A DNA stretch of 64,000 bases. It comes from Pseudomonas sp. GCEP-101 (lineage in GTDB: Bacteria > Pseudomonadota > Gammaproteobacteria > Pseudomonadales > Pseudomonadaceae). The position numbers and the translations under genes are program-made. Positions 24,261 to 32,941 of the stretch are shown here, piece after piece. Position 1 is the first letter of the stretch. Each line of letters opens with the position of its first letter. The notes under the pieces are model-generated. The model was not told the origin of the DNA and made no database searches. It saw nothing but the letters and a program-made list of their open reading frames with translations. The DNA lies in the NCBI RefSeq assembly GCF_025133575.1, contig NZ_CP104011.1, positions 5,836,965 through 5,900,964 on the forward strand, given 5' to 3'.

Positions 24261-27200
24261 ATGACCCTCCATAAGAAGATTGCGTCGCCAACGCGCCCCA
24301 CCGCAGATGACAGCAGCACCCTCTTTGTCACCACCGACCAGAACGACTATGCCCCCGGCAGCACCGCCATCATCACCGCCAGCGGCTTTGCCGCCGGCAG
24401 TACGGTGAAGATCGAGGTGGACCACGCCACCAGCCCCGGCGCCGATGGCGTGTGGGGCACCGCCGATGACGTGCTCAATACCAGCGCGGGCGCCGGCCAC
24501 GACCCGTGGTACGTGACCGACGGCGGCGCCGGCGACCTGGACGGCCAGGCCAACGGCAGCATCACCACGTCCTGGTACGTGGACCCGGACGACTCCGCCG
24601 GGGCGCGCTTCCTGCTCTCCGCTTCCAGCGGCAACGCCTCCACGACCGCCACCTTTACCGACGCCGGCCCCATCGTGACGGCAACTGGCGTCAGCGTCTC
24701 ACTGGACGAAACCGCCGGCCTGCAGAACGCTACGGCCACTCCCAGCCCGGCGGGCGACGCCGATGACAACGACATCCTGCTCGCCGCCCTGCCTGCCGCG
24801 TTCACCGCGCGCCTGTCGGCCCTGGGCGCCGGCACTGCCTCGGGCGCTGCGCTGAGCGGCTATACCGGCGCGGTCGGCAACACCGGCAGCAACGCCTTCA
24901 CCATCAGCTCCGCACCGGGCGGCGCCATCACCGACATCCTCTTCACCGGCAGCGGCGGCGCGCCGCTCAACGGCCTCGACAGCGGGCTGGACACCCTCGC
25001 CGGGCAGGACATCCTTCTGTATACCGACACCACCAACAACAACGTCCTCGTCGGCCGTGCCGGCGGGCCCGCGGGCGCCATCGTGTTCGCCGCCTACATC
25101 GAGGAGACCGGCTCGCCCGTCAGCGGCGGCAAGATCTGGACCGTGGAATACCAGCCGCTCAAGCACACGGACGGCAGCAATGCCGACGACGCCCTGAACC
25201 TGCTGAACAAGGTCTACATCGGCACCAGCCAGGACCTGACCTTCAGCCTGGCCAACGCGCCGTCCGGGCAGAACCTGTTCCTGATGTTCACCACGGCGAC
25301 GCCGACCACGGTGAATGACAACGGCGTGGTGCGCATCACCGACCCGACCATCATCGCCACCGGCAGGGACCCGGCCAACCAGTCCACCGGCGCCAACATC
25401 ACCACCGGCGACACCATCAACACCAGCCAGGCCGGCGGCCCGACCACCTTCGGCACCAACAACCAGATGATCGTCGAGCAGGAAGGCATCCGCTTCACCT
25501 TCGTCACCGGCGCCCGGCAGGACGTGACCATTCCCAACCTGGACCAGAACGAAGCGGACGTCGAAGCCAACGTCGACTTCACCCAGATGTTCAACGCCAA
25601 GACCGCCAGCTTCGATGTGGTGCAGCTGCAGAGCGGCAAGAGCGCGGTGGTCAAGATCAGCGCCTTCAGCACCGCCGTCGAGTCCGGCACCGCCTTCATC
25701 GACGGGTATGGGAACGACGCGCCCATCGCCATCACCAATGTCCGGGTCCTCAACAGCAGCACCGGTGCGGTACTCGAGAACTCCAACGGTTCGGCCAACG
25801 ATCCGGGCATCGTCATTACCATCACTGGTGGCGTGGCGACCATCACCGGCGTGCTGGCCGGCTACAAGATCGAGTACACCACCACGGCGGAACACAACCG
25901 CGTGCTGGTCGAGAACGGCGCGGCAGTCGGGGCCAAGGGCAATGACCACGCGGCCTTCGACATCGGCGGCTTCAAGCTGCTGCAGGTGTCCACCGCCACC
26001 GCGGAGATCGGCTCGAAGATGGTCTTCGAGGATGACGGCCCGAGCATCGGTACCACCGGCACCGAGCCCACGCTGACGGTGGACGAATCCGCCCTCGGCA
26101 CCGATGCCTCGCAGAGCTTCGCCGCCAACTTCACCTCGTCCTTCGGCGCCGACGGCGCGGGCACCCTGACCTACGCGCTGAGCGTGATCGCCGGGGCGTC
26201 CGGGCTGGTCGACACCGCCACCGGTGAAACCGTGAACCTGTCGATGAATGGCGCCGTGGTGGAAGGCCGCACGGCCTCCAGCAATGACCTGGTGTTCACC
26301 GTCAGCGTGGCCGCCAACGGCACCGTGACGCTGGACCAGATCCGCGCCGTGGTGCATCCCGATACCAGCGACCCGGATGACTCGAAAACCCTGGCCTCCG
26401 ACGACCTGGTGAAACTCACCGCGACCAAGACCGACGGCGACGGCGACAGCGCCCAGGCCACGCTGAACATCGGCCAGAACCTGGTGTTCAAGGATGACGG
26501 GCCGACCGTCAGCCCCGCTGGCACGGAGCCGGTGATGACGGTGGACGAGTCGGATCTCACGACCAACTCGCTGCAGGGCTTTGCCGCCAATTTCACCTCC
26601 TCGTTCGGCGCCGACGGCGGTGGCACTGTCACCTACACCCTGGGCTGCGTCTCCGGGGCCTCCGGGCTGACCGATACCACCACCGGCCAATCGGTGGTCC
26701 TCTCGCTCAACGGCAACGTGGTGGAAGGCCGCTGCGCCGTGAGCAACGACCTGGTGTTCACCGTCAGCGTGGCCGCCAATGGCGACGTCACCCTCGACCA
26801 GTTGCGCGCCATTGTCCACGCCAACGCCAACGACCCCGATGACTCACGCACCCTGAGTTCGGACAGCCTGGTCACCCTGACCGCCACCGTCACCGACAAG
26901 GAAGGCGACAGCACCCAGGCCACGCTGAACATCGGCCAGAACCTGGTCTTCAAGGATGACGGGCCGAGCGTCACCACCACCGGCACCGAGCCGACATTGA
27001 CGGTGGACGAAAGCGACTTCACCACCAACGCGACACAGAACTTCGCCGCCAACTTCAGCCCCAGCTACGGCGCCGACGGGGCCGGCGCGACCCCGGTGAG
27101 CTATGCCCTGAGCGTCATCGCCGGCGCCTCCGGGCTGGTCGACACGGCCACCGGCCAGGCGGTCAACCTGTCGCTCAACAACGGCGTGGTGGAAGGCCGC

Positions 27201-28778
27201 ACGGCCGTCAGCAACGTGCTGGTGTTCACCGTCAGCGCGGCCAGTAATGGCGACGTCACGCTCGACCAACTGCGCGCCGTGGTTCACGCCAATGCCAGCG
27301 ACCCCAACGACAGCCGCACCCTCAGCGCGGACAACCTGGTGAAACTCACCGCGACCGCCACCGACAAGGACGGCGACACCGCCCAGGCGACCCTGAACAT
27401 CGGGCAGAACCTGGTGTTCTACGATGACGGCCCGTCGCTGGCCTTCGGCAACATCGTCGGCACCGGCAGCACCCTGGCGCAGACCGGGTACTGGGACCAC
27501 GGCTTCGGCGCTGATGGCAGCGGCGCGGCGGGTCTGGATATCGTCCTGAGCAACGGCCAGTTCACCCTGGTGCGGCCCAACGGCACGACCACCACCGGCA
27601 CCGGCACGCTCACCGAGCAATCGCCGTCGCCGGACGTCAACGGCGCCTACCACTTCGCCGGCACGCTGACCGGCGACTTCGACAACAACGCCGGCACGCC
27701 CAACACCAGCGTCGACTACACCCTGACGGCCCTGGCCGATGGCACCTACACCCTGGACCTGGTGCAGGGCTTCAGCTCGACCCTGGTGCTGAGCACCGCC
27801 AACGGCTCGCTCGGCGCCGGCGGCCCCGACCCGGTGCAGACGCTGACCATCGGCACTGACGCCGTGGTCTTCTTCGCGGCCAAGGCACTGGCACCCCAAA
27901 CGGGCGCCAACAGCATCCTCACCGGCATCGGACAGGGCGCGAGCGACCCGACCGAAGCACAGTTGCAGACCAACCCCCTGCCGTCCTACATCGACGACCA
28001 GAAGGCCCTCAACGTCAGCACCTCCGGCATCGGCGTGAAGAACAACGTGCTGCAGGGCAGCGGCGCCGGCATCACCGCCGGTGACGACAGCTTCGTCGCC
28101 AACCCGCAGACGTTGCTGACCTCGGTGAAGGTGTTCATCGACAACTCGGTAGGCGGCTACGATCCGACCTCGGAATCGCTGTACTACGTCGCCTACTACG
28201 ACGACGGCACGACGTCCGGCGCACCAATCAAGGTGCTGGCGGGCAACCTGCAGAGCGAGGCCGGCGGGCAGAAATCCTTCACCGTGCAGACGGCCGCCGG
28301 CAAGATGATCGACGCCATCCAGCTGACCATGGCCGAGGGCATGGTGAAGATCCCGACCATCCAGTTCATCCGCCAGGTCGAGAACCTCGCCAGCGACGTC
28401 AAGCTGGCGTTCAACGCCACTGTGACCGACAAGGACGGCGACGCGGCGACCAGCGCCTTCACCGCCAACCTGTACGCCAACAAGGCCGCCGGCGGGACCT
28501 TCGACTACGTGCTGGCAGGGCTGAGCGGAACCCGGGAGGCCTTCAACGTCGACCTGGCGCGCACCGAGAACAAGTACCAGGTCACCGGCTTCGACACCGC
28601 CGGCCAGCGTGACAAGCTGGTCCTCAACGGCGACGCCGGCTCCACCGTGCAGACCATCGACAACAGCGGCGCCGACAGTGTCGTGAGCATCCACGAGACC
28701 GGCGGGCAGATCACCACCATCACCGTGGTCGGGGTCGACATCCTCAACACCGACATCGTCCACGGCAGCGCCACCTGA
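24261..28778 (+). CDS. large type I-secreted repeat protein (T1SS-143 / DUF5801-type adhesin)
   Basis: 1505 residues, very acidic, rich in Gly, Thr, Asp and Ala. It has no Sec signal, as expected for a type I secretion substrate. An N-terminal TTDQNDYAPGSTAIITASGF domain precedes a region with VSLDETAGLQNATATPSPAGDAD typical of DUF5801/T1SS-143 proteins. Three tandem repeats of 154-156 residues follow (residues 589-1052), each starting F(E/K)DDGP and ending ATLNIGQNLV, then a degenerate fourth unit from 1053. No RTX nonapeptides are seen. The C-terminus (TVVGVDILNTDIVHGSAT) is probably the export signal. GGGAG precedes the ATG. It probably acts in adhesion or biofilm formation, using the ABC-HlyD-TolC exporter encoded 1.5 kb away. 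Confidence 0.8.
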   Translation: MTLHKKIASPTRPTADDSSTLFVTTDQNDYAPGSTAIITASGFAAGSTVKIEVDHATSPGADGVWGTADDVLNTSAGAGHDPWYVTDGGAGDLDGQANGSITTSWYVDPDDSAGARFLLSASSGNASTTATFTDAGPIVTATGVSVSLDETAGLQNATATPSPAGDADDNDILLAALPAAFTARLSALGAGTASGAALSGYTGAVGNTGSNAFTISSAPGGAITDILFTGSGGAPLNGLDSGLDTLAGQDILLYTDTTNNNVLVGRAGGPAGAIVFAAYIEETGSPVSGGKIWTVEYQPLKHTDGSNADDALNLLNKVYIGTSQDLTFSLANAPSGQNLFLMFTTATPTTVNDNGVVRITDPTIIATGRDPANQSTGANITTGDTINTSQAGGPTTFGTNNQMIVEQEGIRFTFVTGARQDVTIPNLDQNEADVEANVDFTQMFNAKTASFDVVQLQSGKSAVVKISAFSTAVESGTAFIDGYGNDAPIAITNVRVLNSSTGAVLENSNGSANDPGIVITITGGVATITGVLAGYKIEYTTTAEHNRVLVENGAAVGAKGNDHAAFDIGGFKLLQVSTATAEIGSKMVFEDDGPSIGTTGTEPTLTVDESALGTDASQSFAANFTSSFGADGAGTLTYALSVIAGASGLVDTATGETVNLSMNGAVVEGRTASSNDLVFTVSVAANGTVTLDQIRAVVHPDTSDPDDSKTLASDDLVKLTATKTDGDGDSAQATLNIGQNLVFKDDGPTVSPAGTEPVMTVDESDLTTNSLQGFAANFTSSFGADGGGTVTYTLGCVSGASGLTDTTTGQSVVLSLNGNVVEGRCAVSNDLVFTVSVAANGDVTLDQLRAIVHANANDPDDSRTLSSDSLVTLTATVTDKEGDSTQATLNIGQNLVFKDDGPSVTTTGTEPTLTVDESDFTTNATQNFAANFSPSYGADGAGATPVSYALSVIAGASGLVDTATGQAVNLSLNNGVVEGRTAVSNVLVFTVSAASNGDVTLDQLRAVVHANASDPNDSRTLSADNLVKLTATATDKDGDTAQATLNIGQNLVFYDDGPSLAFGNIVGTGSTLAQTGYWDHGFGADGSGAAGLDIVLSNGQFTLVRPNGTTTTGTGTLTEQSPSPDVNGAYHFAGTLTGDFDNNAGTPNTSVDYTLTALADGTYTLDLVQGFSSTLVLSTANGSLGAGGPDPVQTLTIGTDAVVFFAAKALAPQTGANSILTGIGQGASDPTEAQLQTNPLPSYIDDQKALNVSTSGIGVKNNVLQGSGAGITAGDDSFVANPQTLLTSVKVFIDNSVGGYDPTSESLYYVAYYDDGTTSGAPIKVLAGNLQSEAGGQKSFTVQTAAGKMIDAIQLTMAEGMVKIPTIQFIRQVENLASDVKLAFNATVTDKDGDAATSAFTANLYANKAAGGTFDYVLAGLSGTREAFNVDLARTENKYQVTGFDTAGQRDKLVLNGDAGSTVQTIDNSGADSVVSIHETGGQITTITVVGVDILNTDIVHGSAT
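26025..27416 (+). repeat. three tandem repeats encoding 154-156-residue units
   Basis: Units at 26025-26486, 26487-26948 and 26949-27416 encode highly similar domains, each with GTEP-(T/V)-(L/M)-TVDES near the start and DLVFTVS or VLVFTVS plus TLDQ-(L/I)-RA in the middle. The second unit alone encodes two Cys residues. Such in-frame repeats can expand or contract by recombination. Confidence 0.85.
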
Positions 28779-28785
28779 TTCGCAC

Positions 28786-28837
28786 GCGGAAAAGAGGCGG
28801 GGGCGGTGTGGAAACCACCCCCGCCTCGTTTTTCCGC
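28786..28837. terminator. terminator after the secreted-protein gene
   Basis: GAGGCGGGGG (28794-28803) pairs with CCCCCGCCTC (28818-28827) and is followed by GTTTTTCC. An outer GCGGAAAA/TTTTCCGC pairing extends the stem. It also faces the convergent regulator gene, whose stop is 31 bases away, and may serve both. Confidence 0.85.
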
Positions 28838-28867
28838 TGCATGCCCGCCACACCGGCAAACGGCCGC

Positions 28868-29623
28868 TCACTCGTTACGCAGCGACGCCCCATTGCCCTG
28901 CGGCGCCCGGTCCAGCTCCACCCAGGCGGATTCCGGCGGCTCCTCGCTGCTGGCCAGGCCGTGCTTGAGGGCATACATCAGCAGGTCCATGCGGTTGATC
29001 AGGTCGAGCTTCTGGTAGATGTTGCTCAGGTGGTTGTGCACCGTGTGCTCACTGATACCCAGGCGCTCGGCGATGCTCATGTACTTGGCGGAGGGGTCTT
29101 CGACGATGGCGCTGATCAGTTCCCGCTCGCGCAGCGTCAGCCGGGCCTGCTTGGCCTGCTCGCGGTTGCACCGAAGCGGCACACGGCCGTTGGCCGCGTA
29201 GCCGGAAAGCCCGCCGGCCCAGGCGCGATCCAGGCCAATATCGCGATGGTGGACATTGACGATGGCCTGGATGATCGACTCGGTCGGGTCTTCCGCCAGC
29301 ACGATGCCGCGGGCGCCCGCGTCGATCGCCTGGGCGACCGGCACCGCCTCGTACAGGCCCTTGAGCACCAGCACCTTCATCCGCGCGCTGCGGGTCAATT
29401 CGCCCACCACCTCCAGCGGGTCCAGGGCATCGGGAAAGAAGCTGAAGAACACCACGTCGGGGCGCTGCTGGTCGGCCAAGTCCAGGGCGTAGGTGTAGGT
29501 CGTGGCCTGGCCGCTGACCTCCATGTGCGGTTTTCGGGCATTGATCAGGTCGTGCAGGCCGATGAGAACGAGTGGGCGGCAATCGATCAGCATCACCCGT
29601 ATCGGTTTCTTCTGGTCAGACAT
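28868..29623 (-). CDS. LuxR/NarL-type regulator with degenerate receiver domain
   Basis: 251 residues. The N-terminal half (8-125) has a receiver fold but the phosphoacceptor position is Ser61 (DVVFFSFFPD) instead of Asp. The first acidic pair is reduced to a single Asp in MLIDCRP. The C-terminal LuxR helix-turn-helix (about 162-222) is intact: LTLRERELISAIVED, SIAERLGISEHTVHNHLSNIYQKL. It is thus probably not controlled by phosphorylation at the usual site. It lies between the secreted-protein gene (convergent) and the exporter operon, so it likely regulates this locus. Confidence 0.82.
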   Translation of the reverse strand: MSDQKKPIRVMLIDCRPLVLIGLHDLINARKPHMEVSGQATTYTYALDLADQQRPDVVFFSFFPDALDPLEVVGELTRSARMKVLVLKGLYEAVPVAQAIDAGARGIVLAEDPTESIIQAIVNVHHRDIGLDRAWAGGLSGYAANGRVPLRCNREQAKQARLTLRERELISAIVEDPSAKYMSIAERLGISEHTVHNHLSNIYQKLDLINRMDLLMYALKHGLASSEEPPESAWVELDRAPQGNGASLRNE

Positions 29624-30245
29624 GGTGTGCTGACCCCCTCTGCAAACGAACGCGCGCTCCTTTGCCTGGACGTCTTCACCACCGGGCTACGGCGGTTGGC
29701 AGCAAGACGGAAGCGGCGACAGGTGGAAGGTGCCAGCGGCGGAGCTGGCCGATGAGGACTTCCTCGGCGCGGGCGGTCTTTCCACGCGACTGCTCCATGG
29801 CCGTTTCCCGTGGTCGGGAACGGCCCCAGAGACGGCACGAACAGGAATCAACAAGACCTCGCTGCACATGACACTGTGCTCCCTCGCCGGTCACCTGAGT
29901 CTAGGTCAGGCCGCTCCGCTTACCGCCTTGCCGCCTGTCGATCAGCGGTCCGATTTCACGGCGAAGGGTTAGCTGCGCCCTCCCCGGCGACACGTGAAAC
30001 TCCAGCAAAATCATCGAGCTGGATACGGGGGGCGCGCGTGGCGAACCGTGCTTCGGGGCAGCGAACCTCGTCAATTAAACGACGAACGGAGGCCAGGTCA
30101 TCCAGCACAGCCAAAATACCGTCACCCAAGACACAGAAGGTGGGCGCCGCGCGCACACGATCACCTCGTGACCGAGCCAACCGCACGGGCACGGGAACCG
30201 GGAAGGGACTGCCCCGCAGCGGGCACGCGAAGGCCCTGCCCCCGC
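29624..30245. other. intergenic stretch between regulator and exporter operon
   Basis: No convincing gene. GC content drops relative to the flanks and codon-like bias is weak in all frames. It contains an imperfect hairpin (GGCCGTTTCCCG at 29799-29810 with CGGGAACGGCC at 29815-29825) upstream of the regulator gene. A 97-codon minus frame (29956-30249) starts at a GTG overlapping the tolC stop but uses rare codons (TTA, TCA, GGA) and matches nothing I know; it may be a gene remnant. The promoter of the regulator gene should lie within the right-hand flank of 29623. Confidence 0.5.
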
Positions 30246-31625
30246 TCACGGGCGCAGGAAATCCTCACTGGCACTGCCAGCGCCCAGCCAGCCATTGACG
30301 CTCTGCACGCTCTCGATCGGGGGCTTGCCCGCCCAGCGATTGAGGGTGAACACATTGCTGAGGAACTCGTACTGCGTCTTGAGCAGATCCCGCCGGGCAC
30401 GGAACTCGTTGCGCACCGCAGCCAGCACATCCACCGCATTGACCATGCCGTAGCCCAGGGCCTTTTCCGCCGACTCCCGCGACTTGTGCGCCGAGGCCAG
30501 CGCCAGGCGGTTGGCCTGGATCTTCTCGCCGTTGGAGTTGGCCGTGAGGTAGGCGCTGGTGATCTCCTTGACCACCCGCCGACGGATTTCCTCCAGTTGC
30601 TCCTTGGCCACCAACTGGTCCTGGTACAGGCCGCGCACCCGCGCGGAGGTGGAGCCGCCGCTGTAGATCGGCACCTGCAGGCCGACGCCGGCGACGTAGC
30701 TGTCGGTGCGCGGCGCCAGGGAGTTGTTGTAGCCCTCGTTGGTCTGCTGCGCGCTGAGGTTCAGGCTCAGCGTCGGATAGTGCCCGCCCTTGCCGCTGCG
30801 CAGCGCCGCCTCCGCCGCTGCGACGCCACTTTCACGCGCCTTGAGCGCCGGGTTCAGGGCGATGCCGTCGCGCACCCAGTTGTCCAGGCTCCGCTCGGTC
30901 ATCCGCAGGCGCACATCGTTGCGCACCCGGCTGAGTCGCTCCTTCACCGGTCGGCCGACGATCTCCGCCAGCGCCTCGCGACTGATGATCGCCTGGTTGC
31001 GCGCCTCCAGTTCCTGCGCGGCCAGCAGGTCCACCCGCGCCTGCAGATCGAGCTGGTCGGTGACCAGGGCCAGTTGCCTGGCGTACAGCGCGTTGACCCG
31101 ATCCAGGCTTTCCTGGGTGGTACGGCGTTCGGCGATCACCAGTTCGAGCTCGTCCTCGGCCGCCAACGCAGTGAAATAACGCCGCGCCAGCTCCACCGTG
31201 GCTTCCGCCTGGGCGTCCAGCGCCTCGGACTCGGACTGCAGGGCCATGCTCTTGAACTTCTGGTAGTTCTCCCAGGCCGCCTTGTTGTACAGGTACTGGC
31301 GCAGCACCAGGCTGTAGTTCTCGCTGTCGTAGCTCTCGTCGATGAAGTCGTTGCGCTGGTGGATCTGGTTCGTTCCGGCATTGAGCGACAGCTGCGGCAG
31401 CAGCACGCCCATGGCCTCGCGCTGGTACTCCTTGCCCGCCTGCGCATGGGCGAAGGACGCCAGTATCTGCGGGTCTTCCAGCCGCGCCTCGTGGTACAGG
31501 TGCAGCAGGTCAGTGCCGTCTTCGGCCATGCTGACGCCGCCGGGCGCCACCGCGGCGGTCTGCGCCAGCGCGACGCCCGCCGCCAGCATCAGCGCGCCGA
31601 CCAGCCCACATGAAGATGCACCCAT
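30246..31625 (-). CDS. TolC-family outer-membrane channel of a type I secretion system
   Basis: 459 residues from ATG 31625, five bases after AGGAG; a GTG six bases upstream overlaps the hlyD-like stop but lacks spacing. Signal peptide to about ALAQ. Two OEP domains follow (LLHLYHEARLEDPQILASFAHAQAGKEYQREAMGVLLPQLSLNAG; ALRSGKGGHYPTLSLNLSAQQ), with YGMVNAVDVLAAVRNEFRARRDLLKTQYEFLSN near the end, as in serralysin-exporter TolC proteins (PrtF/AprF). It forms the outer-membrane exit for the 1505-residue protein. Third gene of the operon. Confidence 0.9.
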   Translation of the reverse strand: MGASSCGLVGALMLAAGVALAQTAAVAPGGVSMAEDGTDLLHLYHEARLEDPQILASFAHAQAGKEYQREAMGVLLPQLSLNAGTNQIHQRNDFIDESYDSENYSLVLRQYLYNKAAWENYQKFKSMALQSESEALDAQAEATVELARRYFTALAAEDELELVIAERRTTQESLDRVNALYARQLALVTDQLDLQARVDLLAAQELEARNQAIISREALAEIVGRPVKERLSRVRNDVRLRMTERSLDNWVRDGIALNPALKARESGVAAAEAALRSGKGGHYPTLSLNLSAQQTNEGYNNSLAPRTDSYVAGVGLQVPIYSGGSTSARVRGLYQDQLVAKEQLEEIRRRVVKEITSAYLTANSNGEKIQANRLALASAHKSRESAEKALGYGMVNAVDVLAAVRNEFRARRDLLKTQYEFLSNVFTLNRWAGKPPIESVQSVNGWLGAGSASEDFLRP

Positions 31626-31627
31626 GG

Positions 31628-32941
31628 TCACTCCTCGATCATCGATTGGGAGAGGGCGTTACGCGCCGGCTGCATCAGGTACTGCAGCAAGGTGCGTTGC
31701 CCGGTGATGATCAGCACGTCCGCCGGCATGCCCGGCAGCAGCTTGCGCTCACCCAGCGCGCGGGCGCCTTTCTCGGTGACCCGGACCCGCGTCAGGTAAT
31801 AGGCCGCGTTGGTCTTTTCGTTGACCAGGCGATCGGCCGACACATTGATGACCTCGCCCTCGATCACCGGCGTGGTGGCACTGTTGAAGGCGCTGAAGCG
31901 AATATCGGCGCGCTTGCCGATGGCCACGCGGTCGATGTCCACCGGCGGCACCTGAGCCTCGATGACCAGCTCCGACACCGACGGCACGATGTCCAGCAGC
32001 GGCGTCGCCGGCCGCACCACCCCGCCCACGGTGTGCACCGTCATGCCGATCACCATGCCGGCATCGGGTGCGCGGATGACGATGCGGCCAAGACGGTCCT
32101 GCAGCGACGAGCTTTTCTCCCGCAGGTCGTAGAGGCGCGTCTGCACCTCGGCCAGTTGCTTGGCCACCTCGGAGCTGAAGTCCTTGTCGATTTGCAGGAT
32201 CTGCAGCTGCGTTTCGTTGATCTGCAGGCGCGTGCGGTTGATGGTGGAGCGGTGATCGGCGATTTCCGCGCGGATCATTCCCAGTTTGCGCTGCTGCTCC
32301 AGCAGGCGCTGCTTGTCGACATAGCCCTGCTTGAGCAGGTCGGACAGCTCGCCGATCTCTCCGCTGTAGGAGTTCGCCAACTGCAGCTTGGCGCCAATCA
32401 TCGACTCCAGCCCGTCGATCTGCTGGTTCAGTTGGCCGATGCGCTCGCGCAGCACCGAAATCTGCCCTTGCCGCGAGCCCTGGCGGGCGTTGAACACCTG
32501 CGTTTCGCTCTGCCGCGCCTCTTCGCCACGCGGGCTGGCCAAGTCGCCGACACCGTCGAAGTCGATCGCCGCCCGGGCGTCGCGCTCGGCCTTCAGTCGC
32601 GCCTCCATGGCCTGGGCGGCAAGCAGCTGGCTGCGGGTCATGTCGAATTCGAAGCGCAGCTGGGCGTCATCGAGCACGATCAGCGGGTCGTCGCGTTTGA
32701 CGATGTCGCCGTCATGCACCAGCACCTGTTTGACGATACCGCCCTCGGGGTGCTGCACCGTCTTGCGGTAGGCCTGCACGGTGACCACCCCCGGCGCGTA
32801 CACCGCGCCGTCCAGCGGCGCGAACGCCGCCCAGGTGCCGAACAGGCCGAAGGTCAGGGCGACGATGGCCAACCCCAGGCGGCGGACCTTGAGGTCCGAT
32901 ACCGGCAGGTCGGCGAAGCGTTCAACGGGGAGACTGGGCAT
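31628..32941 (-). CDS. HlyD-family periplasmic adaptor of a type I secretion system (PrtE-like)
   Basis: 437 residues. A short cytoplasmic tail, one membrane helix (about 22-42), then the lipoyl/barrel-sandwich region (GVVTVQAYRKTVQHPEGGIVKQVLVHDGDIVKRDDPLIVLDD). Long coiled-coil hairpins follow (100-300), and a C-terminal beta-barrel with the HlyD signature (IRFSAFNSATTPVIEGEVINVSADRL; LLPGMPADVLI). It bridges the inner-membrane ABC protein and the TolC channel. Its start overlaps the ABC gene by 20 bases. It lacks any peptidase, consistent with uncleaved C-terminal signals on the substrate. Confidence 0.92.
   Translation of the reverse strand: MPSLPVERFADLPVSDLKVRRLGLAIVALTFGLFGTWAAFAPLDGAVYAPGVVTVQAYRKTVQHPEGGIVKQVLVHDGDIVKRDDPLIVLDDAQLRFEFDMTRSQLLAAQAMEARLKAERDARAAIDFDGVGDLASPRGEEARQSETQVFNARQGSRQGQISVLRERIGQLNQQIDGLESMIGAKLQLANSYSGEIGELSDLLKQGYVDKQRLLEQQRKLGMIRAEIADHRSTINRTRLQINETQLQILQIDKDFSSEVAKQLAEVQTRLYDLREKSSSLQDRLGRIVIRAPDAGMVIGMTVHTVGGVVRPATPLLDIVPSVSELVIEAQVPPVDIDRVAIGKRADIRFSAFNSATTPVIEGEVINVSADRLVNEKTNAAYYLTRVRVTEKGARALGERKLLPGMPADVLIITGQRTLLQYLMQPARNALSQSMIEE

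Noticed and set aside
24699..28871. Two long minus frames (706 and 675 codons) opposite the secreted-protein gene
   Set aside because: They repeat with the same period as the sense repeats and show no domain or ribosome-binding site; they are shadows of the GC-rich repeat gene.
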